A DNA stretch of 43,165 nucleotides from SYHX01 sp049317645. Its GTDB lineage: Bacteria > Bacteroidota > Bacteroidia > UBA7662. The translations under genes and the position numbers were made by a program. Of this stretch, positions 1-8,647 are shown one piece after another (positions within the stretch are counted from its first letter, which is position 1; every line of letters starts with the position of its first letter). The notes under the pieces are model-generated. The model did not search any database, had not been told where the DNA came from, and saw nothing but the letters and a program-made list of their open reading frames with translations. The DNA lies in contig JBMOHV010000006.1 of the NCBI GenBank assembly GCA_049317645.1, positions 1 to 43,165 of the forward strand, read 5' to 3'.

Positions 1-107
1 TGATGCAGGCTTTGCTCGAAAAGGGTTTTCGGTTGGCTCGCCGGACGGTGGCCAAATACCGGGAGCAAATGGGGATACCGGTGGCCCGGCTTCGCAAGCT
101 TTATTAG
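1..107 (+). CDS. rpoN: RNA polymerase sigma-54 factor, C-terminal end (partial)
   Basis: This is the 3' tail of a gene that begins outside the window; the reading frame starts at base 3 and ends with TAG at 105-107. The 34 visible codons contain ARRTVAKYREQ, the RpoN box, followed by the usual short IPVARLRKLY tail. The RpoN box is the DNA-recognition element that contacts the -24 promoter element of sigma-54 promoters. The gene ends 2 bp from the 3' end of the convergent antiporter gene, so the two transcripts probably overlap. Identification rests on the box alone, which is highly specific. Confidence 0.9.
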   Translation, partial: MQALLEKGFRLARRTVAKYREQMGIPVARLRKLY

Positions 108-109
108 GC

Positions 110-1318
110 TTAGCGGCCGAAGGCTTTTTTGAGCATCATGGGGGTCGTCAGGGTGGTGAGCACGCCCATCAGGACCAAAATCGAAAAGAGTTCGGTGCTG
201 ATCATTCCGTTTTTGTAGGCAATGTTAGCGATGACCAATTCCATGATACCGCGGGCGTTGAGTCCGATGCCCAGGGTCAGGGAGGCCCGGTGGCGCATGC
301 CGGCAAGACGACCTCCCAGGTAGCCCCCGGCGATTTTGGAGGCATACGATGCCAGGAGGATGGCTCCCATCAGGCCCAGGTTGTGGATGGAGCCGATGTT
401 AAATTCCAGGCCGATGCCTGCAAAAAAAATAGGCGCCAAAAATCCCATGGCCATGTTGCTGGTGGTTTTTTCGATCACGCGCAGGTTGTCTTTTCCGATC
501 AGGGATTCGCTAATCAGGAGGGCCGCAAAGAAGGCACCCACAATAAAGTGGAGGCCCAGGATTTCGGTAAAGGTGGCAAAGAGGAGAACAAAGGCAAAGA
601 ACAAAGCGTGCAAGGTTTCTTTGCCCCGCAGCAGGGCGACCAAGTTGTCCAAGGATTCTTGGATATAATCGCCTTTGTGCAGGATGCGTCGAATAACAAA
701 ATACACCAGGGTGAGGATGCCCCCAAACAAAGCCAGTTTGAAGATCGAGACGGCTCCGGCGGTGAGAACCAGGTTCATGGACATGTCGGTGCCTTTGAGG
801 CTGAGCAGAACGCCCAGGATGGAGAGGGCCAGGACATCGTCAAAAATGGCGACCGAAATAATTTGTTGGCCGACGACGGTGTTGATCTTGCGCAGGTCCA
901 TGAGGATTCGAATGCTTACGGGGAGGGCGGTGATGGCCACGCAGAGTCCAATAAAAAGGGTGGAGGGGAGGTCTTGGCCAAATCCCATGCCCACGGCGAT
1001 GCCACTAAGGATGGGAATGGTAAAAGCGGTGATCGATATAATAATGTTACGGCCCTTGAGGGATCGGAGGATATCGTCGATGTTGATTTCGAGGCCGGCC
1101 CGAATCACCAGCAAAAAAATACCCAGTTCGGAAATGACTTTGATTTCTTCGGTGCGATGAATCAGGTTCAGCAGGCTGGGACCCAAGAGGATGCCGGCCA
1201 GGATTTCGCCGATCATGGCGGGTTGGCGGAATCGTTCCAGCACCTCGCCCAATAGGCGGGCCGCAACCAACAGGATGAGCAGGTTGGTAAAGAAGGGCAA
1301 TTCGTGGAAGGTCTCCAT
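110..1318 (-). CDS. CPA2-family cation:proton antiporter
   Basis: A 402-residue integral membrane protein with about 12 hydrophobic segments and no C-terminal RCK/TrkA domain, so it is shorter than KefB/KefC. The early stretch GEILAGILLGPSLL, the middle TALPVSIRIL and the pair of aspartates in AIFDDVLAL fit the CPA2 monovalent cation:H+ antiporters. The DD pair resembles the NapA-type ion-binding site rather than the K+ efflux Kef site. The expected role is Na+ or K+/H+ exchange across the inner membrane for pH and ion homeostasis. It is convergent with rpoN and divergent from the PAP2-like gene, with only 25 bp between the two starts. Family assignment is firm; the ion is inferred. Confidence 0.85.
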   Translation of the reverse strand: METFHELPFFTNLLILLVAARLLGEVLERFRQPAMIGEILAGILLGPSLLNLIHRTEEIKVISELGIFLLVIRAGLEINIDDILRSLKGRNIIISITAFTIPILSGIAVGMGFGQDLPSTLFIGLCVAITALPVSIRILMDLRKINTVVGQQIISVAIFDDVLALSILGVLLSLKGTDMSMNLVLTAGAVSIFKLALFGGILTLVYFVIRRILHKGDYIQESLDNLVALLRGKETLHALFFAFVLLFATFTEILGLHFIVGAFFAALLISESLIGKDNLRVIEKTTSNMAMGFLAPIFFAGIGLEFNIGSIHNLGLMGAILLASYASKIAGGYLGGRLAGMRHRASLTLGIGLNARGIMELVIANIAYKNGMISTELFSILVLMGVLTTLTTPMMLKKAFGR

Positions 1319-1343
1319 TTGTGCTCTAAATTAGCCAAATTGT

Positions 1344-2042
1344 ATGAATTCTATGTTCAGGGCCGAGGTTTTGGATCGGGCGGTGAAGGGCCTAGCCCTG
1401 GTAGCACACCCGGTTTGGATGCCCTTGTACATCAACGGCCTGGCTTGGTCGGCGGGGTTGCCGGCTTTGGAGGCGTATCCCCCGCAGGTTTTCCGATGGT
1501 TCACGGCGGCGGTGGCCTTGATGGCGGTGGTTCTGCCGCTGCTGTCGTTGTTGTGGATGAAGAGGGTGGGGATGATCAGCTCGTTGGAGGTGCCGGAGGC
1601 GGGGCAAAGGCGGTCTCCTTACACCGTGCAGGCCCTGTGTTTCGGGGGCTTGTGGTGGATGTTGGCGGATTTGAACCTGAGCCCTTGGCTGACGCGTCCT
1701 TTACTTAGTTCGTTGGTTCTGGTGTTATGGGCCTTGGTTTGGCTGGAACGCACCAAGGTATCGGCCCATGCCATGGGCATGGGGGCTTTGACGGCGGCCA
1801 CGGCCTGCCTTTACCGGCAGGGGGCGGATTGGGGCTGGGAGGCCTCCGCCGTGGGCGGCTGGGCGCCCTCGGGCTGGGCACCCTCCGCACTTTTGGTTCC
1901 GGCGGCGGTGCTGCTTTCGGGGTTGGTGGTTGCGGGCCGCCTTCGGTCCGGGGCCCATACCCCTGCTGAACTGCTCCACGGATGGGGGGCAGGGCTCTTG
2001 GCGATGGGTCTGGGTTTGTGGGGCCTGGGACCTACGGATTAA
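1344..2042 (+). CDS. PAP2-like (phosphatidic acid phosphatase-like) membrane protein
   Basis: A 232-residue protein with about six hydrophobic segments. Two stretches resemble degenerate PAP2 motifs: SAHAMGMGALTA (normally SGH) and GRLRSGAHTPAELLHG (normally SR-x5-H-x3-D). The histidine of each motif is kept, but the final Asp is Glu. No clear first motif (K-x6-RP) is seen; RRSP near residue 90 is the nearest match. PAP2 enzymes dephosphorylate lipid phosphates such as undecaprenyl diphosphate. Two in-frame ATGs (1344, 1353) are possible starts. The protein carries a tandem GWAPS-GWAPS near residues 172-181. Activity is uncertain because of the motif changes. Confidence 0.6.
   Translation: MNSMFRAEVLDRAVKGLALVAHPVWMPLYINGLAWSAGLPALEAYPPQVFRWFTAAVALMAVVLPLLSLLWMKRVGMISSLEVPEAGQRRSPYTVQALCFGGLWWMLADLNLSPWLTRPLLSSLVLVLWALVWLERTKVSAHAMGMGALTAATACLYRQGADWGWEASAVGGWAPSGWAPSALLVPAAVLLSGLVVAGRLRSGAHTPAELLHGWGAGLLAMGLGLWGLGPTD
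1857..1886 (+). repeat. in-frame 15-bp tandem duplication
   Basis: Two adjacent 15-bp units (1857-1871 and 1872-1886), 13 of 15 bases identical, each encoding GWAPS inside the PAP2-like protein. The differences are at third codon positions, so the peptide repeat is exact. It sits in a loop between hydrophobic segments. Confidence 0.75.
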
Positions 2043-2082
2043 CCCGCTTTTGGGCTTTATTTTGCCATCCTGAATTCAAACC

Positions 2083-2859
2083 ATGTCCACTGTATTGTTC
2101 CAAGTCGAAGAGGGGGTCGCCCGCATCACCCTCAACCGCCCCGATGTTTTCAACGCTTTTGACGACGAACAGAGCTATGCGCTGCAGTCGGCCCTCAAAG
2201 AAGCCAGCCGCAACGACGAGGTGCGGGTTGTGGTTTTGACTGGGGCGGGCAAGGCTTTTTGTTCGGGCCAAGACCTCAAATCCATCAAGGATTCCAAGGA
2301 CCGGGACCTGAGCGAATCCCTGCACAAGCGCTACAACCCCATCATCCGTGCCATGCGCGAGATGCCCAAGCCTATCATCGGTCGGATTAACGGGGTGGCG
2401 GCCGGGGCGGGTTGTTCCCTGGCTTTGGCCTGTGATTTGACCGTGGCGGCCCATTCGGCCAAGTTCATCGAGGTTTTTGTGAATGTGGGTTTGGTGCTGG
2501 ATTCGGGTTCCAGCTATTTCCTGCCCCGTTTGGTGGGTTCGGCCAGGGCCTTTGAAATGAGTACGCTGGCCGACCGCATCGATGCCCAGACCGCCGTTCA
2601 ATGGGGTCTCATCAACAAAGCGGTTCCGGACGAAGAGCTGGACCAGGCCGTCCATCTATGGACCGATCATTACCGCCAGGCCCCTACCAAGGCCATTGGC
2701 ATCATCAAAAAGATGTTGAACCGCAGTTTTCACTCCGATTTGGACCAAATGCTGGACTACGAGGCCCTCTGCCAGGGCATCGCCGGTCGCAGCGAAGACC
2801 ACAAGGAAGGGGTGGCCGCCTTCAACGCCAAGCGCAGCCCCCTCTTCACCGGGCGCTGA
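2083..2859 (+). CDS. enoyl-CoA hydratase/isomerase family protein, PaaG-like
   Basis: A 258-residue crotonase-fold protein. FCSGQDLK and GVAAGAGCSLALACDL form the CoA-binding site and oxyanion hole. GLVLDSGSSYFLPRLVG matches the PaaG subfamily (2-(1,2-epoxyphenyl)acetyl-CoA isomerase), where an Asp stands where hydratases have the catalytic Glu. Typical single-domain length. PaaG acts in phenylacetate degradation, but no other paa gene is nearby, so a general CoA-ester isomerase or hydratase role in fatty or aromatic acid breakdown is equally possible. It starts 40 bp after the PAP2-like gene and may be co-transcribed with it. Confidence 0.8.
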   Translation: MSTVLFQVEEGVARITLNRPDVFNAFDDEQSYALQSALKEASRNDEVRVVVLTGAGKAFCSGQDLKSIKDSKDRDLSESLHKRYNPIIRAMREMPKPIIGRINGVAAGAGCSLALACDLTVAAHSAKFIEVFVNVGLVLDSGSSYFLPRLVGSARAFEMSTLADRIDAQTAVQWGLINKAVPDEELDQAVHLWTDHYRQAPTKAIGIIKKMLNRSFHSDLDQMLDYEALCQGIAGRSEDHKEGVAAFNAKRSPLFTGR

Positions 2860-2882
2860 CATTTGGTAATATTTGCTTAAAG

Positions 2883-2910
2883 TTGCAAGGTTATTCTTGA
2901 ACTACTTTTG
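2883..2910 (+). promoter_or_regulatory. candidate Bacteroidota promoter for the DUF47/PiT pair
   Basis: TTG at 2883-2885, a 17-base spacer, then TACTTTTG at 2903-2910 match the known Bacteroidota form TTG-N17-23-TAnnTTTG. Transcription would begin near 2914, giving a leader of about 33 nt before the ATG at 2947. This lies in the 87-bp gap after the PaaG-like gene, consistent with a new transcription unit. Confidence 0.55.
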
Positions 2911-2946
2911 GTCGATTCGACTCCAAGATGATCTAAAATAAATGTT

Positions 2947-3594
2947 ATGGGATTAAACAACCTTCTTGCTGTCTTTTTGCCCAAAGACAAAGTTTTTTAT
3001 ACCTTGTTTGAGAAGGTCGCCATCACGGTGGTCGAAATGGGCGATTTGTTGAGCCAAGTGGTGAACGAGCCTGATTACAACCAAAGGTCCTCCCTGATTG
3101 CCAAGCTTGAGCAGTTGGAACACCGGAATGACGAGTACACGCACCAGATTTTTCAGGAATTGGGCAAGAATTTTATCACCCCCTTTGATCGGGAGGACAT
3201 CCATTACCTGGCCATTGCACTGGACGATATCTGCGATTACATCTATGCCTCCGGCAAGAAAATCAATTTCTACAAGGTCAATCCCGACGACAGCGGCATG
3301 CGCAAAATGGCGGAAATTATCCGACTGGGTTGTGCCGAGGTCAAAACGGCCGTCTTTGAACTCCGGAACATGAAGAATCTCAAAATCATGTCCGAAGCCA
3401 TCATCAAAGTAAATTCTTTGGAGAACCAAGCGGACGATGTTTTTGATATGTGCATTGAGCGTTTGTTTGATATGGAGACGGATGTCAAAGAGTTGATCAA
3501 AAAGCGGGAGATTTACCAGGTTTTGGAAATTGTTACAGACAAATTCGAAGATGCAACCAATGTGATAGACACCATCGTTGTCAAATACGCTTAG
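2947..3594 (+). CDS. DUF47 (PhoU-like) phosphate transport regulator
   Basis: A 215-residue, mostly helical soluble protein of the DUF47/UPF0111 family, related in fold to PhoU. Seen here: long helices rich in charged residues, DREDIHYLAIALDDICDYI in the first half and TDKFEDATNVIDTIVVKYA at the end, both typical of the family's acidic metal-binding surface. Family members are regularly encoded just before low-affinity phosphate permeases and are thought to control their activity. That arrangement is present here: the PiT gene follows after 10 bp. Confidence 0.88.
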   Translation: MGLNNLLAVFLPKDKVFYTLFEKVAITVVEMGDLLSQVVNEPDYNQRSSLIAKLEQLEHRNDEYTHQIFQELGKNFITPFDREDIHYLAIALDDICDYIYASGKKINFYKVNPDDSGMRKMAEIIRLGCAEVKTAVFELRNMKNLKIMSEAIIKVNSLENQADDVFDMCIERLFDMETDVKELIKKREIYQVLEIVTDKFEDATNVIDTIVVKYA

Positions 3595-3604
3595 TCCATC
3601 GGAT

Positions 3605-4960
3605 ATGACCCTTTTGATTGTCATCATTGTACTAGCCCTTGTTTTTGATTACATCAACGGTTTTCACGACGCCGCGAATTCGATCGCGACGGTGGTGTCC
3701 ACCAAGGTTTTAACCCCTTTGCAGGCCGTTATTTGGGCGGCTTTTTTCAACTTCGTTGCCTTTTTTATTTTCAAAGACCATGCGGTGGCCAATACCATCG
3801 GCAAAACCGTTCACGGCGAGTTCATTACGCTGCAGGTTATTTTTTCGGGCTTGATTGCCGCCATTGCTTGGAACCTTGTGACTTGGTGGTACGGGATTCC
3901 TTCATCGTCATCGCATACGCTCATCGGTGGCTTTGCGGGTGCAGCGTTGGTGAATGCTTTTTGGAATCAGCCCGGTCTGGATTTTGAGGCCATTGTGGCG
4001 ATGGACAAAATATCCAAAACGTTGCTCTTTATTTTCTTGGCGCCTTTGATTGGCATGACGATTTCGGCCTTTATCACCTTGGTGACCATTCAGCAAAACC
4101 TCTGGCTGCGGACTGGGATTATCATCGCTTCGTGCATGTTGACTTGGTTTGCCTTTGATTATTTTGAACAAATCAAAATGGCCGATGCGGCTCAGAAGGT
4201 TTACGGCTCTTCGGTCGATTGGTCGTCCCAAGAGGGGGAGGTGCGGTCGCTGATTCGGGGCTACGACGAGGTGGGTTCGGAGGGCTTGGCTGCCCAGGTG
4301 TCCTTGCTTTTTCCGGGCTCGGAGCCTTCTTTGACCCTCAAATTATCCAAAAACTTGTCCAGTGCCGATAATTCGGTGATGGTTTGGGGCATAATGGCCG
4401 TGGCCTTTTTGTTTGTTTTGGCTTTTTGGTATGTCGAGAAGTTCACAACGCCGACGGCGTATAGGGTGGGGGATATGTTCAAAAAATTGCAGTTGCTTTC
4501 ATCGGCGGCGTTCAGTGTGGGACACGGGGGCAACGATGCCCAAAAGGTGATGGGGATCATTGCGGCGGCGATGGTGGCCAACGGGGATATCGAGGACATC
4601 AAGAACATGCCGAACTGGGTTCCTTTGGCCTGTTATTCGGCGATCGGTCTGGGCACCCTGAGCGGTGGTTGGAAAATCATCAAAACCATGGGCACCAAGA
4701 TCACCAAGGTGACGCCGTTGGAGGGGGTTTGTGCCGAAACCTCCGGAGCTTTGACCTTGTTTATGACCGAGCAGATGGGGATTCCGGTGAGTACAACGCA
4801 TACGATTACGGGTTCGATTATCGGGGTGGGGGCGACCAAAAGGCTTTCGGCCGTCCGCTGGGGGGTGACCATTCAATTGCTCTGGGCCTGGGTTTTGACC
4901 ATTCCTATTTCGGCGATTTTGGCGGGTTTGGTTTTGATGCTGGTTCGCAGCCTTTTTTGA
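3605..4960 (+). CDS. pit: low-affinity inorganic phosphate transporter, PiT family
   Basis: A 451-residue membrane permease that takes up phosphate or metal-phosphate with H+ or Na+. Both inverted PiT signature repeats are visible: GFHDAANSIATVVSTKVLTP near the start and VGHGGNDAQKVMGII in the second half, with SSSSHTLIGG and PVSTTHTITG as the paired loops. I chose the ATG at 3605 because MTLLIVIIVLALVFDYING is the usual N-terminus; a TTG at 3578 would add nine residues and overlap the DUF47 stop. A hydrophilic segment of about 70 residues (roughly residues 188-262) separates the two halves. It forms an operon with DUF47. Confidence 0.92.
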   Translation: MTLLIVIIVLALVFDYINGFHDAANSIATVVSTKVLTPLQAVIWAAFFNFVAFFIFKDHAVANTIGKTVHGEFITLQVIFSGLIAAIAWNLVTWWYGIPSSSSHTLIGGFAGAALVNAFWNQPGLDFEAIVAMDKISKTLLFIFLAPLIGMTISAFITLVTIQQNLWLRTGIIIASCMLTWFAFDYFEQIKMADAAQKVYGSSVDWSSQEGEVRSLIRGYDEVGSEGLAAQVSLLFPGSEPSLTLKLSKNLSSADNSVMVWGIMAVAFLFVLAFWYVEKFTTPTAYRVGDMFKKLQLLSSAAFSVGHGGNDAQKVMGIIAAAMVANGDIEDIKNMPNWVPLACYSAIGLGTLSGGWKIIKTMGTKITKVTPLEGVCAETSGALTLFMTEQMGIPVSTTHTITGSIIGVGATKRLSAVRWGVTIQLLWAWVLTIPISAILAGLVLMLVRSLF

Positions 4961-4985
4961 TCGCTCTGCTCGGCCTATCCTGCGT

Positions 4986-5054
4986 TGATGCCGGCGCGCC
5001 CGTTTTGAGCCCAGCCCTCGCGCCCTCGCGCCCGTTCTGATGCTGGCGCGCCCG
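4986..5054. repeat. GC-rich direct repeat in the pit-fhs gap
   Basis: TGATGCCGGCGCGCCCG at 4986-5002 recurs with one change at 5038-5054, 52 bp apart. Between them lies a CCCTCGCG tandem doublet and a third GCGCCCGTT core. The 129-bp gap (4961-5089) holds nothing else that I recognise. The composition is far more GC-rich than the flanks. Confidence 0.7.
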
Positions 5055-5089
5055 CGCTATCTTGTTGGGTCCATTGTTAAAACCATTGC

Positions 5090-6760
5090 ATGATGACCGA
5101 CCAAGAGATTGCCCGTCAGACGACCCTGCTTCATGTGGATCGGATTGCGGAACGTCTGGGGATTCCACCGGAGGCCCTGGAGCATTACGGAAAATTCAAA
5201 GCCAAAATCCCTTTGGAATACACCAAGGCGGAGATGGGCCGGCCGCGTGGGCGTTTGGTGCTGGTTTCGGCCATGAGCCCAACGCCGGCGGGGGAAGGCA
5301 AAACAACGTGTACCCTGGGTTTGCTGGATGGTTTGAACCGGATCGGGGTGCGGGCGGCGGCGGCCCTCAGGGAGCCTTCGCTGGGTCCGGTTTTTGGGAT
5401 CAAAGGGGGGGCGACCGGGGGAGGACGGGCCCAGGCGGCTCCGATGGAGGACATCAATTTGCATTTCACGGGGGATATCTATGCGGTGGAGCGGGCCCAT
5501 AATTTGTTGGCGGCCCTTTTGGACAATGCCTTGCATTTTGGGACGGCCCCCGGTCGCCTGGATGCTCGTTCGGTTTTGTTTCGTCGGGTCATGGACCTCA
5601 ACGATCGCTCGCTGCGGCAGGTAACCCTGGGTTTGGGGGGCAAGGCCAACGGGGTGCCCCGCGAAAGTGGTTTTGATATTACCGCGGCCTCGGAATTGAT
5701 GGCCATTCTTTGCCTTTCGAAGGATGCGGCCGACCTCCAAGCCCGCTTGGATCGAATCTTGTTGGGACGCGGCGCAGATGGCCCGGTATTGGCCGGTGAT
5801 TTGGGAGGTACCGGGGCCTTGGCGGCTTTGCTGCGCGATGCCCTCAAGCCCAACCTGGTCCAAAGCCTGGAAGGCAACCCGGTGTTGATGCACGGGGGGC
5901 CCTTTGCCAACATTGCGCAGGGGACCAATTCGTTGTTAGCAACCTATACGGCGCTCAATCACAGCGATGTTACGGTGACCGAAGCGGGTTTTGGTTTTGA
6001 TTTAGGCGGCGAAAAATTTATTGATATCAAATGCCGTAACGGTGGTTTGTTCCCCGATGCCTTGGTCTTGGTGGCGACGCTGCGCGCCATTCGCTACCAC
6101 GGTGGTCAATCCCTCAAGCAGCTGGCAGAACCCAATGCGGAGGCCCTCCTCAAGGGTCTGTCCAATTTACAAAAACACATCACCAACGCTGCGCTTTTTG
6201 GCTTGGTGCCTGTGGTGGCGTTGAACCGCTTTGGCACCGATACCGACGAGGAGATCCGCATCGTCCAAGAGCATTGCCGGGGGTGGGGCGTAGACGCCGT
6301 CGTCTGCGACGCCTGGGCCCTGGGAGGCCAAGGAGCCGAAGCCCTGGCCCATGCCGTCATGCACCGCCTCCAGGGCCCACCACCCCCGCCCCGTTTTCTC
6401 TACGAAGCGGATGCGCCCCTTGCCGACAAAATCCACACCCTGGCCACCCGCTTTTATGGCGCCTCGGAGGTCCTTTTGAGCCCCAAAGCCGCCGACCAAT
6501 TGGCCTATTTCGAAGCGTCTCTAGGTCGTAACCTTTTGGTCTGCATGGCCAAAACCCAAAAATCCTTTTCGGACAACCCGGAGCTCCTCGGCGCCCCTAC
6601 CGATTATACCTTCCGGATTCAGGATGTCCAAATCAGTGCTGGTGCAGGCTTTGTCGTACCCATTGCCGGTGAAATGATGCGCATGCCCGGTCTCCCCAAA
6701 GTCCCGGCTGCCAACCAAATCCGTCTGGACGAACAAGGTCAAATAACCGGTTTGTTTTGA
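5090..6760 (+). CDS. fhs: formate--tetrahydrofolate ligase
   Basis: A 556-residue enzyme that makes 10-formyltetrahydrofolate from formate, THF and ATP, feeding purine and formyl-Met-tRNA synthesis. Seen: the P-loop PTPAGEGKTT near residues 64-73, EPSLGPVFGIKGGA, the INLHFTGD motif, and EAGFGFDLGGEKF. The length is that of the family (about 555). ATGs at 5090 and 5093 are alternative starts. It stands alone between pit and the convergent glmS, whose 3' end is 7 bp away. Confidence 0.96.
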   Translation: MMTDQEIARQTTLLHVDRIAERLGIPPEALEHYGKFKAKIPLEYTKAEMGRPRGRLVLVSAMSPTPAGEGKTTCTLGLLDGLNRIGVRAAAALREPSLGPVFGIKGGATGGGRAQAAPMEDINLHFTGDIYAVERAHNLLAALLDNALHFGTAPGRLDARSVLFRRVMDLNDRSLRQVTLGLGGKANGVPRESGFDITAASELMAILCLSKDAADLQARLDRILLGRGADGPVLAGDLGGTGALAALLRDALKPNLVQSLEGNPVLMHGGPFANIAQGTNSLLATYTALNHSDVTVTEAGFGFDLGGEKFIDIKCRNGGLFPDALVLVATLRAIRYHGGQSLKQLAEPNAEALLKGLSNLQKHITNAALFGLVPVVALNRFGTDTDEEIRIVQEHCRGWGVDAVVCDAWALGGQGAEALAHAVMHRLQGPPPPPRFLYEADAPLADKIHTLATRFYGASEVLLSPKAADQLAYFEASLGRNLLVCMAKTQKSFSDNPELLGAPTDYTFRIQDVQISAGAGFVVPIAGEMMRMPGLPKVPAANQIRLDEQGQITGLF

Positions 6761-6767
6761 AAATCCC

Positions 6768-8609
6768 CTACTCCACCGTGACGGACTTGGCGAGGTTGCG
6801 GGGCTGGTCCACATTGCAACCCCGGAGGATGGCGATATGGTAGGCCAGTAATTGCAACGGAATGCAAGTCAGCAAGGGCGCAAAGGCTTCTTGAACGGGA
6901 GGCACCTCGATCACATAATTGGCGATCTCGGCGGCTTGCACATCGCCCTCGGTGACCAAAGCGATAATGACGCCTTTGCGGGATTTGACCTCCTGCATAT
7001 TGGAAATCACTTTTTCGTATTGGGCGTTTTGGGTGGCGATGAAAACCACCGGCATTTCTTCGTCAATCAGGGCAATGGGTCCGTGTTTCATTTCGGCCGC
7101 CGGGTACCCTTCGGCGTGGATGTAGGATATTTCCTTGAGTTTGAGAGCGCCTTCCAAGGCCACGGGGAATTGGTATCCCCGTCCCAAGTAAAGGAAATTG
7201 CGGGCATCGCAGAATTTGGCAGCGATATCCCGAATATGAGCCTCGGTTTGGAGAATTTTCTCGACCAAAGGGGGGATGCCTTCGAGTTCCACCAAATTGT
7301 TCTGCAATTGGGTTCTGGAAATGGCACCTTTGCGGTATCCGGTCCACAAGGCCATCTGGGCCAGTACGGTAACCTGGGCGGTGAAGGCTTTGGTGGAGGC
7401 CACCCCGATTTCGGGACCGGCATGGGTATAGGCGCCGGCATGGGTGGCCCTGGCAATGGAGGAACCAATCACATTGCAAACGCCCAGGATGGTGGCTCCT
7501 TTTTCTTTGGCCATTTCGATGGCGGCCAGGGTATCGGCCGTTTCTCCGGACTGCGAGATGGCGATGACCACGTCTTCGGGGTAAATCACCGGGTCTCTGT
7601 ACCGGAATTCGGAGGCGTATTCCACCTCCACCGGGGTGCGGGCAAATTCTTCGAAGAGGTATTCCCCAATCAAACCCGCATGCCACGATGTACCACATCC
7701 AATAATGAGAATGCGCCGGGCATTGACCAATTTGAATTGGTATTCCAGCAGGCCTCCCATTTGAATTTTGCCGATATCGCTGCGAACCCTTCCGCGCATT
7801 GAATCGGCGATAGAGCGAGGTTGTTCCCAAATCTCTTTGAGCATAAAATGCTCGAAACCGCCTTTTTCGATGGCTTCAAGCTCCATCTCCAATTGATGTA
7901 TTTTAACATCTTTCTTTTCGTTGTGGATGGTTTGAATGCTTAGCTTGCGATCGCGGATGCAGGCCATTTCCCCATCGTTGAGGTAGACCACGCTTTTGGT
8001 ATGTTCGATGATGGGGGAGGCATCCGATGCCAAGAAAAATTCATTGTTGCCAACACCGACCACCAAAGGGGATCCTTTGCGCGCGGCTACCAAGGTGTCT
8101 TTGTCTTTCTTGGAGAGAACCACGATGGCGTACGCACCGTGGACTTCGTTGAGGGCCAAACGAACGGCCTCTTCGAAGCTGACCTGCTGTTCGGTATAAA
8201 TGTATTCGATCAAATGCGTCAAAACCTCGGTGTCCGTGTCCGAGAGGAATTGATGACCCTTGTTTTGGAGTTGGGTCTTGATGGTTTGGTAATTTTCGAT
8301 AATCCCGTTGTGAACCAAGGCCAACAAACCGTTGTGTCCAAAATGCGGGTGGGCGTTGCGGTCGTTGGGTTCACCGTGGGTCGCCCAGCGGGTATGACCA
8401 ATGCCCAGGTGGCCCTGGGTATCCTGGTCGCCAATATTGGCTTCGAGATCGGCGACTTTGCCGGCTTTTTTGTAGGAGGTGATTTGCTGTTCATCGTTCA
8501 TGATGGCAATGCCGGCGCTGTCGTAGCCCCGGTATTCCAGCCTTTTGAGTCCTTTGATGAGCAGTGGGGCCGCTTGGCGGTCCCCCATATAGGCTACAAT
8601 TCCACACAT
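6768..8609 (-). CDS. glmS: glutamine--fructose-6-phosphate aminotransferase (isomerizing)
   Basis: A 613-residue enzyme that makes glucosamine-6-phosphate, the first committed step to UDP-GlcNAc for peptidoglycan and lipid A. MCGIVAY supplies the N-terminal nucleophile Cys2 of the class II glutamine amidotransferase domain (about residues 1-240). Two SIS domains follow (GCGTSWHAG and SQSGETADT in the first), and the protein ends LAKSVTVE, the canonical GlmS tail with the catalytic Lys. It is last in the minus-strand operon after DUF4270, with a 53-bp spacer. There is no room for a glmS ribozyme. Confidence 0.97.
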   Translation of the reverse strand: MCGIVAYMGDRQAAPLLIKGLKRLEYRGYDSAGIAIMNDEQQITSYKKAGKVADLEANIGDQDTQGHLGIGHTRWATHGEPNDRNAHPHFGHNGLLALVHNGIIENYQTIKTQLQNKGHQFLSDTDTEVLTHLIEYIYTEQQVSFEEAVRLALNEVHGAYAIVVLSKKDKDTLVAARKGSPLVVGVGNNEFFLASDASPIIEHTKSVVYLNDGEMACIRDRKLSIQTIHNEKKDVKIHQLEMELEAIEKGGFEHFMLKEIWEQPRSIADSMRGRVRSDIGKIQMGGLLEYQFKLVNARRILIIGCGTSWHAGLIGEYLFEEFARTPVEVEYASEFRYRDPVIYPEDVVIAISQSGETADTLAAIEMAKEKGATILGVCNVIGSSIARATHAGAYTHAGPEIGVASTKAFTAQVTVLAQMALWTGYRKGAISRTQLQNNLVELEGIPPLVEKILQTEAHIRDIAAKFCDARNFLYLGRGYQFPVALEGALKLKEISYIHAEGYPAAEMKHGPIALIDEEMPVVFIATQNAQYEKVISNMQEVKSRKGVIIALVTEGDVQAAEIANYVIEVPPVQEAFAPLLTCIPLQLLAYHIAILRGCNVDQPRNLAKSVTVE

Positions 8610-8627
8610 AAGAGAAGGGTTTGGTTG

Positions 8628-8647
8628 CCAAGGGGTTCGTTCCTTGG
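8628..8647 (-). promoter_or_regulatory. hairpin in the glmS leader
   Basis: Perfect 6-bp inverted repeat CCAAGG / CCTTGG with an 8-base loop, in the 53-bp gap between the DUF4270 gene and glmS, 18 nt before the glmS start. No T-run follows on the minus strand, so it is not a standard terminator. It could be an mRNA stability or processing element, or chance. Confidence 0.3.

Noticed and set aside
290..1255. Long open frame on the plus strand across the antiporter gene
   Set aside because: It is the antisense shadow of a clear membrane protein; its translation is Gly/Gln/Asp-rich low-complexity with no family features.
3578..3604. TTG start for the PiT gene
   Set aside because: Adds nine polar residues overlapping the DUF47 stop; the ATG at 3605 gives the normal hydrophobic N-terminus.
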